DNA of 64,000 nucleotides from Psoroptes ovis (GCA_002943765.1 PQWQ01000002.1:3100001-3164000); one strand, 5' to 3'; counted from the first letter of the stretch, positions 11,205 through 23,816 are shown. Numbers and translations are program-made. Notes: generated from the sequence alone by a model not told the origin.

Positions 11205-13654
11205 ATGTCATCAACAAATGGACAATTGCATGAAGAAAAAATAGCAATCTTGGATTGCGGTGCACAATATGGAAAATTGATTGACCGTAAAGTTAGAGAG
11301 TTGAATATCGAATCCCATATTCTTCCACTACAAACACCTGCTAAAGAATTATTGGAAAAACAATATAAGTATGTTTCTAAATCAATGATTTCATTTATAT
11401 AATTCAATTTATTTTTTATCCATGCGGTCATAGAGCCATAATTATATCTGGTGGACCAGGAAGTGTATTCTCCGATCAAGCATTACCATATGATTCGAAT
11501 ATATTTCGTATTGGTTTACCAGTTCTAGGCATTTGTTATGGCATGCAAATGTTGAACAAAGAATTCGGCGGTCAAGTTATACGTAAAGAAGCGCGTGAAG
11601 ATGGGCAATTCACCATTTCAGTTGATAATACTAATCCATTATTCAGGTACTTAGCATTCTTTTATTTTATCTCTGACCATTATTTATTTCTATGATATGA
11701 ATCATAGTAATTTGGCTCAAAATCAAGATGTGTTATTAACACATGGTGATTCCATATCGACTGTAGCAAAAGATTTCAAAGTCATAGCAACATCAAATAA
11801 TATAATTGTCGCGATTGCAAATGATCAAATGAAATTGTATGGTGTACAATTCCATCCTGAAGTTACATTAACAACAAACGGAAATGCAATGTTGAAAAAT
11901 TTTTTGTATAATATTTCTGCTTTAAAAGGTACATTCACAATGCTTTCCAGAGAAAATGAATGCATAGAATACATTAGAAAAGTTGTTGGAAACAATAAAG
12001 TTTTGGTGAGTGAATTGATTTGATTCCTTTTTAATATAATTAAGATCGTTGATTTCAATCCAATTCGTTCAGAATTTGGTCAGTGGTGGCGTAGATTCAT
12101 CTGTATGTGCAGCGTTACTGCGAAAAGCATTGAAACCAGATCAAGTTATCGCGATCCATATTGATAATGGTTTTATGCGTAAGAATGAAAGTAAATTAGT
12201 AGAAGAATCATTAAAAAATGTTGGACTCGATCTTAAGAGTATGTTCTTAATAAATGATTGATGCAAATAAAATTAATCAATTTACAATTCATCTAATTTC
12301 TGTCATATAGTCATTAATGCATCGTTAACATTTTATAATGCAACAACAGTAATTTCACTGTCCAGAGAAGAACCTGATAAAAAGTATGTAACGAAACCAT
12401 TATGTCAAGTTGTATTGCCTGAAGAAAAACGTAAAATAATTGGTGATACATTCATACGAATGGCTGATGAAGTAATTATAGATCTTAAATTAAATCCAAA
12501 TGAAGTTTTATTGGGACAAGGCACTCTAAGGCCTGATCTAATTGAGAGTGCTAGCTCATTGGCTAGTTCTAAAGCTGATGCTATCAAAACACATCATAAT
12601 GACACGGAATTAGTTAGAAAATTGAGAGACGAAGGACGTGTTGTTGAGCCATTAAAAGACTTCCACAAAGACGAAGTCCGTCTTTTAGGAAGAGATTTAG
12701 GCTTGCCAAATGAACTGGTCAATCGTCATCCTTTTCCAGGACCTGGTTTAGCTGTCCGTATATTATGTGCTGATGAACCTTATATGGAAAAAGATTTTTC
12801 AGAAACTTCAGTTTTATTGAAAGTTATTGTCAGTTATGCTACGTCACTGCAAAGGGTAAGTATTCGAAATTAAGCTTACTGTTGTATTCTATAATCGATT
12901 GTTAAAAATTATAGAAACATTCAATGATCAGCAAAATACATAGCAGCTGTGAAGAAGATGATAGAAAATTTTTAGAAAGTTTTTCAACAAAATATAAATT
13001 TGTTGCCAGTCTATTACCAATTAAATCAGTTGGCGTCCAAGGTGATTGTCGTTCATATAGTTATGTTGTTGGTTTATCTGAAGATGCACCTGCCAATGAA
13101 GATGAAGCAACGATCACTGACAAATTTCAACAACTTGGCCGTCTCGCAAAAATTATTCCACGCATATGTCACAACGTGAATCGTGTTTGTTATATTTTCG
13201 GTGAATCAGTCAAATCACCGATTGTAAACATCACACAAACAACATTAACACCAACTGTGATTGCACAATTACGTGAAGCTGATTTTATTGCTAATAATAT
13301 TCTGTTTGCTAAAAACATGCATCACAAGGTATCACAAATGCCAGTTATATTGATACCAATCCATTTTGATCGTGAAGTAGTTACTCGTCAACAATCCTAT
13401 CAACGTTCTATTGTCATACGTACATTTTTGACTGAAGATTTCATGACGGGTGTACCGGTTATCCCTAATCAACAGATACCGTTCGCTGTATGTATTCCCT
13501 ATTTATTTCATTTTTTCAAATTTGATCTGATTATTTTTTGTCTAATGTTCAGGTATTCAATGAAATGGCTGAAACAATTAAACAAATACCTGGTATATCA
13601 CGTGTATTGTATGATTTAACACCCAAACCACCTGGTACGACTGAATGGGAATAA
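11205..13654 (+). CDS. GMPS: GMP synthase (glutamine-hydrolysing)
   Basis: Converts XMP, ATP and glutamine to GMP in cytosolic purine synthesis. Seven exons: 11205-11368, 11434-11646, 11708-12005, 12073-12238, 12311-12855, 12915-13487 and 13553-13654, all phase-consistent, give 686 aa (human 693). The class I glutamine amidotransferase domain occupies about residues 12-205 with Cys89 in LGICYGMQ and His175/Glu177 in VQFHPEV. The ATP pyrophosphatase P-loop SGGVDSSV follows near residue 228. The dimerisation domain includes VGVQGDCRSYSYV and CHNVNRV, and the protein ends PKPPGTTEWE, the conserved C-terminus. All catalytic residues are present. Introns are 46-75 bp. Confidence 0.97.
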
Positions 13655-14020
13655 TGATTCGATTAATTCAAAGAAAAATTAGATTTATATACAAAATTTT
13701 AATGTAATATTTAATTATTTGAAAATTTTTGATAAGCGAATATTTTTCTTCTCTCTACAAACAAAAATTCTTATTTTAAATCTATATATAATAGAAATAT
13801 ATGTTCGTGTTTGAACTCATAAATGGAAAAAAATTATATTAAAATTGAAAATTTGAAATTGACTCCGAAAGATAAAATATTGAATTTATTGAATCATTGA
13901 TAGTAACAATTGAAAATAACATAATGATTATCTAAGAAATAGATTGCAATCAATGCACACACACCCATTAAATATTTTCCAGCATTCAGATTCAATGTTT
14001 ATTTGACAAAATTCATGCAT
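13655..14020. other. Intergenic, convergent 3' region of GMPS and the acyl-CoA reductase
   Basis: 366 bp of AT-rich sequence holding the 3' UTRs of both convergent genes. Nothing else is seen. Confidence 0.6.
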
Positions 14021-16079
14021 TCAAGTAATATTTGATGATAATGGTAAATTAAGATATGATGTTATAAATCTCCAAATAGATGTTTGCGCTTGTGAATCGA
14101 AATTCGATGAAGTTGATGATATGATTGATGAAATGTTGTTCAATTGATTATCATCGATACTTGATGATTGCATAGGATTTAAATTATAATCACTCACAGA
14201 TTCATTAAGATATGATTTTGAATTCAAAAATAATATAAATGGTATTATCGTAGCGGCCAATGTTATACTTATGTTTCGTATGTAATAAATTCTATCAATT
14301 TAATCAGATTCAAATAGTATTTGAGATTATTATATTCAAATGAAGAATATTCATAAAATACCTTTTCAAATTTTTTTGCGCTTCTAGTAATGTTGAATCA
14401 TCTTCTTTCAAAATGAATTTTCGAATACCCAAAACATAATTTTTCCAATAATCTGACCAATTTAATGTTCGAACATCGAAATCAAATTCCTATCGTAAAA
14501 AAAATATTTATGTTTAAAATAATCGATTCGAAATTTCAGATATTTAAAATTGAAATACTCACACTACGATCAATTCCTTGAAGTTCTTGTAATAAATGAA
14601 TGACATTTTTCGAAGAAAAATTCCAACCACGTGTGGTGAAATATTCTAATGCTTGAATAGCTCTGTTTAATTTTGTATAGATTCGATTCATTCTGTGAAT
14701 TTTTTCAAAATAAAATCATTGCATTATATATTCATAATTATGTTTAAATGCAAAATATTCTTACATAGGTTTTTTCCAGCACAATAATCGAATAGAATCT
14801 AGTAGATAAGCTGGTAATTTATGGTCCAAAATAGTGCATATTTTATTATAAAATCTGGATTCTTTAAAACTGCCACTGGGATATCTAAAAATAATATTAC
14901 TTGGGTATTTTCTGCTCATTTCGAATACATATCGCTCGACATCACACCATTTAAGTTGATTTAAAGAGCCACTAGTGCAATTATAGATTGATATATTTGA
15001 TGGTTTATGAGTGGCTGTGTACCATGCAACAGTAATCATAAGATTGATAACCATATCTACCGGTATCATATCGGCTGATGCATTTGATTCGTGTAACATT
15101 GTTCGTAATAGACCTTTACCTGTTGCCAATATCATGCCTGTTGGTCCATTTATGTTATCAATCCAGCCTGGATATGGTTCACGCCATGCAGCTGTTACAA
15201 TTGATGGACGTACAATCGCCACCGGAAGTGACCCTTTTTCATTCAGTAATAAAGTTTCAGCTAATGCTTTTGTGAATGTATAAGTGTTTGGACGATTGCC
15301 GAGTAAATGCGGCGCAATAGCTGTCAATGTATCATCATCCATCCATTCATTCAATTCAATTATTTTTTTATATGGCACATTTAATGGATAGAAACATTCC
15401 TCAATGTCTTGGCGATCACAATTTGAATATGCTGTCGATACATGTATAAATGCTTCCAATAATTTCATTTTACCACATAATTCCAACATATTACGTGTGC
15501 CTAATGCATTGAAATTGATAGATGTTCTGAAAAAAAAAACATTTACGAATTCATTTTCAAACAATTTAAAAACACTAAATTAAATGACTCACCGCATAGG
15601 CTCATCAAATTTAACGGTAGCAGCCGAATGAAATACTATTGCTACTTCACGACATAATAATTCAATGTTTTCATCTGATATACCTAAACCTGGCAATATA
15701 ATATCGCCTGGTATCACAACAATTTTCTTCAATAATTCTGCGTCTATTTCTCTAATTCTATCGAAAATCTTGATTTCAAATCAAATATAACATTGATTAT
15801 GGATGTTTAATAATCATTAATTTAAAAAAAAATTACCTTTGATTGAATCAATTCATCTAAACGAGCGGAAGGTTCAACATTTTTTTTAGCACGTAACAGA
15901 ATGTAAATGCATTTAACACTTGAACATGATCTAAGCAACTTTTCCACTAAAACTTTGCCCATAAAACCGCTGGCACCTGTGATGAATATTGATTTTTCAG
16001 CATAAAATGATGATATTGTTGATGATGCATCATTTTGATTGATGATGTTCATAGTTTGACGATCAATATCTTCATTCAT
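14021..16079 (-). CDS. Fatty acyl-CoA reductase (alcohol-forming)
   Basis: Reduces long-chain acyl-CoA to fatty alcohol with NADPH, used in arthropods for cuticular waxes and pheromones; normally bound to ER or peroxisomal membranes. Six exons: 15837-16079, 15593-15768, 14765-15526, 14563-14692, 14362-14489 and 14021-14291 join in phase to 569 aa. The NAD(P)-binding loop TGASGFMG is at residues 34-41, HSAATVKFDEP follows, STAYSN is the substrate-side serine motif, and the active-site YxxxK is Tyr222-Lys226 (NTYTFTKALAE). The C-terminal FAR_C (sterile) domain is clear: FDFDVRTLNWSDYW and NYVLGIRKFILKED. A single hydrophobic segment near the end (ISITLAATIIPFILFL) suits a tail anchor, followed by an unusually long Ser/Asn-rich tail of about 60 residues. 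Orthology within this multigene family is not assignable. Confidence 0.92.
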
Positions 16080-19010
16080 TGCCAGATTTCAATTTGTGTA
16101 TTTTTGAAAATTAATTTTATAATTCACGTTTGCATTATAATTTTATTGATATTATATGACAATTTAATCAGATTTTATTAATTATGTTATGAATTCGTTT
16201 CTCATGTTTATATATAGATTGACAGCAAAATATTTTCAGCAATGTTTGTAACACTTTTGCCTCTAAGAAAAAAAAGAAGGCTATGGAAACATTCAACAAA
16301 TTTTTCACATTAACAATATTTCGCAATAATTAACATTTTCATTCGTTTCGACATAAATCGGATATTTTCACTAATAATAATTCATTGATGATTATTGAAT
16401 ATTCAAATGAATGAATGGCGGAAATGGATTTAAATGATGAATTGAATTTTCAAAGATATTTGCTGAAGAAGATAATCAATAATCCATAACATTAACAATA
16501 GATACAAAAAATGCCATTTTTAGGCATTCGATGAATCAATCAATGGCCCAACAGTATAATTTTTGTCGAAATATTATCATTAAAATTCATAAAACATTTG
16601 CAAAAATTAAAACAAAAAAATCAAAGAAATTGTTGTGTATACATTTGAATTAAAATTTCAAAAATGTTTTTTTTTTTTGAAAATTATTCAAAATTTTTTT
16701 GTTGTTTGATTTTAACAAATGAACAAATTTGTAACAAATGAAAAAAATACGGAAAAATGGTTAGATGATGTTTTTTTTTTGAATTGTTTTGTTTCATCAA
16801 AAACAATATGATGATTGTTGTTGTTGCAACATTGACATTGATCATGAAAACAAATGGAAAACAAATGAAAAATGAAAATGTTCTCGTATTATTTTGATAA
16901 AAATCATAATAAATAAAATCAAACGTTGTTTGTTGGAGAATAATTTCGTTTGTTTGGCCCCAATCAAATGAAAATGAAGAGAAATTTTTCGTTTCATGTC
17001 TTCATAATAATGATAATAGTTTACTTTGTTGGAACAACATTCATATGGCTGCCATTCATTATTTGAATTCATTTCAAACACAAAAAGTGGCTAAAATATT
17101 GAATTTTTGTATCGTCGTAAAATTGAATGGCGAAAATTTGACATCAATAAATTTTCAAGAAGAACGCAATGAAAAGAGAAAGTTTGAATAAAATTGATTC
17201 ATTTTAATTGTATGAATTAATTTTAATGATAATTATGATAAATACTAAAAATATTCGAAACTAGATAATTGAAGAAATAATTTTGTAAATGATAATGCTG
17301 AAAATCCATTTCAACAATTGTGATCTAATAAAAGTCGATCTTAATCAAATAAACACATCAAAAATAAATAATTGTAATCTTGATTGCAACGAATTCAAGT
17401 TCAAATCTTAATCTTATCTCAGTTTTATATTTTTAATATCAAATATTCAATGAACGCTAACAAGCCTTTGGCTATATGTCTCAAGATCTATGTCAATGGG
17501 CCATCGTAAGTGAGTTAGAGTCATTATTCTTGTTCATTTCATTAATCTTGATTATTTCGATTAATTTAGTCGCATATAAATTTATGGAATGATTGTATAA
17601 AATCTAGTGAAAGTATTCATTTCAATGATGATGAAAAAAAACCCTGATTTGATCCAAAATTGAGGCCATCAATTTATGAAGGCCCTCTGGAAATTTTCAT
17701 ACGACCAATCATTCAAATGATGATTCTAATGATAGAATGCGGAAGTATAGAAGGAAAAAATGAATGACTATTATCTTCGTATGATTTTCAATAATTTTCC
17801 CGAAAAAATCGACCATCATTCTTCGATCCAATTGATGATTATTATTATGTTTTTATACAATGGAAAAGAAATTGATATTATTTGACCTTCAATTTTGATT
17901 TCATAGAAATGAAATTTTTTTCAACCATAGAAATGCGAGAAATGTTTCTTCATCTAGAAATTTCATTTTTTACATCCATACAATATTTGAATTCAAACAA
18001 CAAAATGAGAATGTGAAACGAATTGAGATCATACGGAAGTTCATATTTGAATTCAATATTGCCAGTACATGTGCTTGTATTTATGTACATATATGCTCTG
18101 ACCTTTTCAATTTAGAAGATATTTTTTTACACTTGTAGTATTTTGTTTCTTTTTATTTTATTATTCAAATAATTAATTGATTAATCATAATAAATAAATA
18201 TTTAATCACTGATGAATATGTACAACAATATGTTTGTAAAATACTCAATAATAATAATAATAATAAACATTAATTGATTGTGAAATTGTGGATGATGATG
18301 ATGTTGTATACAGTAAATTGATTAATTTGTTGCTTGTAAAGGTCAATTGATTTTTGAGGTCATCAATATTTCTAGAATTGATCATTGATTTTTTTCTTTT
18401 TCTCAAAATGTTTTATCTGATATAAATCAATTGAATATTTTTATAAATAAATAAATAAATAACACTTTTTCTTTCTTTTTTCTTCTTTTCATTGATTCAT
18501 TATCTTTTAGTCACAAATTTCAGATGAAACCGGATTTATAATATAAAAATATTATCGAGCTCAAGGTCGTCATCATTCCAAATCGAATGATTCGAATGTT
18601 TTGTTTACAAATAATTTAATTTGACCAAATTTATATTTGACGACGATGATGTAAAATCATTATACCATGAAAACGGAATTTTTTTTTATTTGATTGAAAT
18701 TCAGTTGAAATTTTACGAAAAATTGTTACAAAAACAACAATAAAAATGTGGTTTGAATTTGCAATCAAAAATCACAAATTGAATTATTTAAAAAAATGAG
18801 AGAATTGAGAAATATTTGGAATTTTTTAGTTTTTTGCAATTTTTTTTTCTCGGTAAAATTTGTCAATTTTTTCTCTCTGTTTTTATCTGATGATAATTTC
18901 GTAATCTATTAGAAATTATATGTTATTATTCAATTAATTTGATTGAAATCAATTATTTTGATTGGAATTTTTCAAATCGAGAAAAAATTTCTTGTCATTT
19001 GTATTTTATT
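16080..19010. other. Long intergenic stretch, no gene seen
   Basis: 2.9 kb of AT-rich sequence with short poly-T and poly-A runs and small ATG/AAT runs near 18,250-18,300. The acyl-CoA reductase promoter should be at the left end. Open frames here are short, low-complexity and unsupported. Confidence 0.5.
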
Positions 19011-19022
19011 GCCATCTACTGG
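19011..19022 (-). promoter_or_regulatory. CTCF-like core motif
   Basis: On the minus strand this reads CCAGTAGATGGC, an exact match to the animal CTCF core CCASYAGRKGGC, followed by A. It lies in non-coding DNA 0.3 kb from the 3' end of the retroelement. Whether it is bound, or is part of a dispersed repeat, cannot be told from one copy. Confidence 0.35.
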
Positions 19023-19317
19023 CAGAGATTTTGGTTATTTATACAAGGAATTTTCCAGCAATTTTTCTTGCTCAAAAGTCTCTTCAATAAAAAAAGTTTA
19101 CGGAAAATTCACTGTTCAGTGTATTCACTGCACGCAGGAGTTTAGGGACGGATTGACATGTTGGAGAAGCATAGGCGAATTTTTTTTTCTTACGTCCTAC
19201 CACAAAATGAGGCGTCAACAAGTTGAAATTTTTTAAAATTCGTTAGCGCGAAAAAAATTTTAACATTTTTTCCCCAAAATTGGGGGAGCGAAATTCAAAA
19301 AGCACTATTTCTACGTA

Positions 19318-20520
19318 TTGAGGATGATGATGATGATGATGATGATGGAGAACAAGCAAGATAACCCTTGTTCCGTTATCACAAGGGTGTTAGTCGTATG
19401 GTCACATCAGCCGTGCCCTGTCAGCAGTCTTGTCAAATCCCTATCGGGACTAAAGTTGATAGATATTCGCGATCCAACTGTTGGAAAAAACAGTTTCGTC
19501 GTGTGGCCATCAGCAGTCTCCGTCCATCTCTGATTCCAAAGATTCAGTATGTCCAACTTCGACGCTTGGCATAGTGTCATCATGGACACTCGGGTGTAAA
19601 AAACATCCGAGAGGTCGGCCGCAGCAACCTTGGCAAACCTATCAGCTAGATCATTACCAAAGCTGCCGCAGTGCGACCTAGTCCATTTCAGACAAATATG
19701 GCCACGATGGTTGCACACGACACGAAAAATGTCCTGCACTAGTTCATTATACGAATAGATATTGTGTATAGCCCAAATCGCTGACATAGAGTCAGTTATA
19801 ATTTGAACATCAACAATATCATTCTCAACGATCCATACCAATGCGTTGCGAATGGCTAAAAGTTCAGCCTGGAAGACTGAACAGCCAGCGCCCATACGGA
19901 AGCATTGAATCACGTTGGGGATGCAATTTTCATCATTGAAAACGACAAAAGAACACCCGACCAGGTCCTCAGACTTTGAACCATCAGTGAAAATAGTACA
20001 ACTGTGAAAGTTAGTACAAAATCTCAACTCATCGTCGATCCTCTCAATAAAAAAAGATTGGATCAACGATGGATGGATCATATCTTCGAACCTGACCGGG
20101 AATTCATATCGTTCCCTCAGAGAGGCATCACTTTTTATATTGAACACATCTGATCGTAATTTGATCACCAAGTCAATTGGAATCAAATTAGCTATGATCA
20201 ACGATGCTTGCAGTGACACAGTTCTGGACGCTCGAATCATACCAACAGCAAAACGTCTTTGCAAACTTAACAGTTTGCTACATTTCGTTCTGCAAGACAA
20301 GATACTGTTCCAGACAGGGCAGGCATAAACTATCATCGGTTCGATTGCTCGAACGTAAATAGTACGTAAGACGTCATACGATAAACCCCATCTAGGACCA
20401 AATTTTTTCTTGATGTAATTAAACAATTTCATAGATTTCGATACCAAGTAATCGATATGATTGTTCCATGATAATTTTGAATCGATCATTAATCCAAGTA
20501 TTGAGGATAACCCAATTGAG
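19318..20520 (-). mobile_element. 5'-truncated non-LTR retrotransposon (I/R1-like), ORF2 C-terminal part with RNase H
   Basis: The frame read on the minus strand from about 20,520 to its stop at 19,407 is open for about 370 codons. It begins in the end of the reverse transcriptase (SSILGLMIDSKLSWNNHI, the thumb-region motif of non-LTR elements), continues through the connector, and then has a complete RNase H: TDGS, FQAELLAIRNAL, IITDSMSAIWAI and GNDLADRFAK supply the D-E-D-D catalytic set. It ends LTRLLTGHG, where I- and R1-like elements normally continue into a Cys-rich tail. The presence of RNase H after RT points to the I/R1/LOA group. GC content is clearly higher than the flanks. A (GAT)8 run at 19,323-19,346 could be the 3' microsatellite tail. 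ORF1, endonuclease and RT catalytic core are missing, so the copy is dead. Confidence 0.85.
19323..19346. repeat. (GAT)8 microsatellite
   Basis: Eight perfect GAT units. Read on the minus strand it would be an ATC tail just 3' of the retrotransposon, a usual place for a microsatellite tail in I-type elements. Confidence 0.8.
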
Positions 20521-22043
20521 TTAAATTTTTGAATTTGAAAAAATTAATAATTTTCAAATTAATTTTTATTAAATTAATTAATAATTAATTTATTTATTCA
20601 ATCATCGGGTTAGATAATTTGAAAACAAATCAATATTGAATTTGAATTTGAGCTGAAACCGTTTTGAATTTGAAAAGAGGCCAGCAAATTGGATAATTGA
20701 ATAAATATTTATATTGTCATTTAGTTGATTGGTTTGATTAATCATTAGGCTAATCATATTGATGATAAGAGTCATTTTGATTATTGGTAATGAAATCAAT
20801 AATTTTCAATTCAAATACTGAATAATTGATTTAGATTAATCAAACACATAAAAATTTCATTCAAATGACTTGTTTAAAGAATAATAATAATGAGGATTGA
20901 GATTATTGGACTAGTGGATTATTTTGATACCGAAGTCGGATGATAATTGATTGATGTTATAAATTACAAATATTTTAATGATGATATGATCAATGAAATT
21001 TGATGTTTGTTTGATATTTTCATGAATTCTGTTATTGCAATGTTTTCTTAGATCTGTATTGATTGATCTTTGACAATCTCATCTATTGAATCATTCAAAC
21101 AGAATGGAATTTTACAAATAAAATTCTTTTAGTCTATGTTGTTTTGGATGAGTTGGGAATCATCCTTTGACCATTTGTATAATTATTCAATATAATCAAA
21201 AAAGATACATTACTATGAGTTATGTTTATTGTTTTAATTATGAATTATATAATCATTCGTAGTGATATATTGATCACATTTATGTACATTATCATCATTC
21301 ATAAACATATTCAAATCAAGTACATCATCCAAAATTGATCATTTCATTTCTTATAAATCATTGGAAATATTCTCATTCATCAAAATCCTTGTCGTTGTCA
21401 TCATTTACATTAAAATCACCATTAATTTCATATCTTCATTTTTGCTAAAAATGAAATTGATTTTTTCAACATCACTGTCATTTATTGAAATCAGAAAATA
21501 GTTGATATCAGAAATAGATTAATTGAATTAAATTAATCAAAGATTGATTAATTTTGCAAATATTTCTAAAAATAATTTGAATTTTTGAAAATTCAAATTT
21601 TTGAAAATTCTTAAGACAATTCATAAAGGACGTCTGCTCAAAAAACCGTTCGAAATTCGAAAAACATTTGTTGATGACAAATTGTGTTTTCCGTTAAAAT
21701 TTAACTGAATTTTGTGATTAAATTTAATTAAATTTATATCAATAATCACAATTGACTCAATTAATTAGTTGCAAAGTGCTGCATCAATCATAGTACATTC
21801 TCAAACACTTGAGCGAAGATTTGAGCGAATATATTTGCCCAATCATCATCATTGGTTAAGTTGATTGTCATGTTTATCAAAATTTCACTAATTGTTTTTG
21901 CTTCTTTTCAGAATCATTTCCACACATTTACATCGATGATTTTCATCAAATTAATTGTTGGATATGGTCATGTAGTTACCTTTGGATGATGACCAACATA
22001 AATAACTTATGAAATCCTTATGGATGGATGACTTAATCATCAG
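20521..22043. other. AT-rich spacer right of the retroelement
   Basis: 1.5 kb, very AT-rich, no coding signal recognised. The right limit of the retroelement is set only by where similarity to reverse transcriptase ends. Confidence 0.4.
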
Positions 22044-22450
22044 ATTCTTGAGCCTAACCACGATATTGAGGAAATTAAAGCGTTTGGTTGGAAAAATGTA
22101 GCTGATATGTGCTTGCAATCATTAATGATCAATTCTACTAAGGTAATTTTCATTGAATTTAACCTTGGATTATTTTCAAAATATCAGAACAGAATCTGGT
22201 CCAGATCATCATTTGAAATCGAAGGCATATTTTGAATTTAATTGTAATCGATTCACCGAGATTCTTTGATTCGACTTTTGATGTAAAGATGAACATTGTG
22301 AATTAATGATTGACTTTCTTTGACATTCCTTTGATTCGAACATTCTGACTTGGCCATTTGACGATTGGGTTTTGACTTTCGCTTCGACAAGGCCACTATT
22401 TGATAGGTTCATTTAATTCTAAATGTTCATCTTTGCCTTCAATTGTTCAA
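22044..22450. repeat. Copy A of a diverged local duplication
   Basis: This block and 23,282-23,650 align over some 300 bp with about 1.18 kb offset. Shared landmarks are AAGGTAATTTT at 22,141 and 23,322, GATTCTTTGATTC near 22,260 and 23,459, AACATTGTGAATT near 22,294 and 23,490, and GACTTTCGCTT near 22,374 and 23,551. On the plus strand 22,044-22,142 is open for 33 codons (AFGWKNVADMCLQSLM) up to a GTAATT donor, and a possible exon at 22,188 continues in frame to a stop at 22,235. On the minus strand it holds a frameshifted relative of the basic ORF of copy B. Confidence 0.6.
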
Positions 22451-22758
22451 TCAAAAAATATTGATGATCGATCGCAATTCAAAGTCAAAAAATTGGTTTC
22501 AACTCATTTGATGATCATGTGTACCAAATCACTCGCCAATTCCTTATCAATATATTGGAAGGTGGTCAATATTATCTCATGATACAATTTGATTAAAATT
22601 TCAAATGAAGGTGAATTAGTTTCCAGTTATGTAAACCTCATCAATGATTACTTGAGGTGAGTTGCCATAATTTTGATCATTGGCATTAATCATTTTTAAA
22701 CCACTCATTATAATTAGGCCCATCAAATAGTGATCAATGAAAATCGACCTACTGAAAG

Positions 22759-23323
22759 GTAATCATTATAATCGTCTTGAATTGTTGATTGATTCTTCTT
22801 TTCTCTTCGTCAAAGAGTTCCCAGCTCCAATTGTAATTTGAGACAGATTGAATTCAACTTGATCTGAATATCATGGGCAAAATGACATCTGTTCCTAGTA
22901 AGTTGATTGTGATTGTATGATCAATCCATTTTTAATTTCTTTCAATGATCAGAACCACCGCACCAATAATGGTCTTATTTTAGACAAAGGTAATCAGTAT
23001 TAACGTCTTGAAATTTTAATTGATTCTTCCTCTCTTTTCGTTTTAGACTTGCAAGTTCCAACTTGTAATTTATGACAGATTGAATTCAAATTGATCTAAA
23101 TATCATTAGTACAATGGCTAGTGTTGCTAGTAAGTTGATTATGATCAAGGAATTTATTCATTTTGAATTTATTATTTTTTTTATTAGGACCATTGCAGCG
23201 ATTTCAATGATATTCTTGGTCAAGGTAATCAACATAGTTATTTAACAAAGATTTTAATTCTTCTTCATTTCTCAATTACAGACTTTTTCAATTCAATTGA
23301 TTCATTCTTATGGCCGATTTAAG
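22759..23323. repeat. Tandem array of about 230-bp units with splice-like cassettes
   Basis: Two full units and part of a third: GTAATC occurs at 22,759, 22,990 and 23,225 and GTAAGTTGATT at 22,898 and 23,130, a period of 231-235 bp. Shared blocks include TTGTAATTT followed by GACAGATTGAATTCAA and CTTGATCTGAATATCAT or its near copy. Each unit reads as donor, pyrimidine-rich acceptor, 80-base block, donor, acceptor, 37-base block. No reading frame stays open through the predicted junctions, so if transcribed it is more likely non-coding or a decayed gene. Units have diverged by substitutions and small indels. Confidence 0.55.
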
Positions 23324-23501
23324 GTAATTTTGAAATTGATTTCAAATCATTACTAATAACTTTTTCAGTCATTTTCAGAATCATGTTAGGGCAAAATCTA
23401 GCCATCATCATTGAAAATGAAGAAATGTTTTGAACTTGAATGATGATTGATCATTGCGATTCTTTGATTCAATTGATGAAGTGAAAATGAACATTGTGAA
23501 T

Positions 23502-23639
23502 TTATCTGATCACACCTTGACGTTTCTTCGAACTGGCCACTTGTTGTTTGGGTTTCGACTTTCGCTTTGACTTGGCCACTGTTGACTTCTTCATCTGATC
23601 AATAACTCTTGATTCAAAATGTTCATTTTTCTTCATCAT
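23502..23639 (-). CDS. Hypothetical 45-residue lysine/arginine-rich protein
   Basis: The minus-strand frame starts with two ATGs and has an in-frame stop shortly upstream. The first 15 residues are mixed (NEHFESRVIDQ) and the rest is strongly basic: STVAKSKRKSKPKQQVASSK. Copy A of the duplication (22,300-22,440) preserves VALSKRKSKPNRQMAKS in one frame but is frameshifted upstream, and three of the codon differences between the copies are synonymous. I do not recognise a family; the composition recalls histone tails, protamines or nuclear localisation segments. It could be one exon of a longer gene or chance. Confidence 0.3.
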   Translation of the reverse strand: MMKKNEHFESRVIDQMKKSTVAKSKRKSKPKQQVASSKKRQGVIR

Positions 23640-23816
23640 TTGATCAAAGAATTAATAAGATCGATCAACACTTCGAGTCATTGTTATTTATTCAATTTCA
23701 TTGATGATTGACTCATGGATGCTATCGACGAAAATCTTAAGGTAAATCACTTCAATTTCTTCTAAATTATGATTCTGATACTATCTATTTTGTAATTTAG
23801 ATTCAATATCTCATTG

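Noticed and set aside
16842..17081. 79-codon minus frame
   Set aside because: Low-complexity AT-rich sequence with no motif, splice context or neighbour.
18939..19236. Two overlapping plus frames with Cys-rich words (VQCIHCTQEF)
   Set aside because: Frames start in an AT-rich repeat-like flank, no family is recognised, and both end at chance stops.
23114..23323. Spliced micro-protein starting MASVA across the tandem array
   Set aside because: With the real AG acceptor at 23,187 the frame meets a stop seven codons later, so no protein results.
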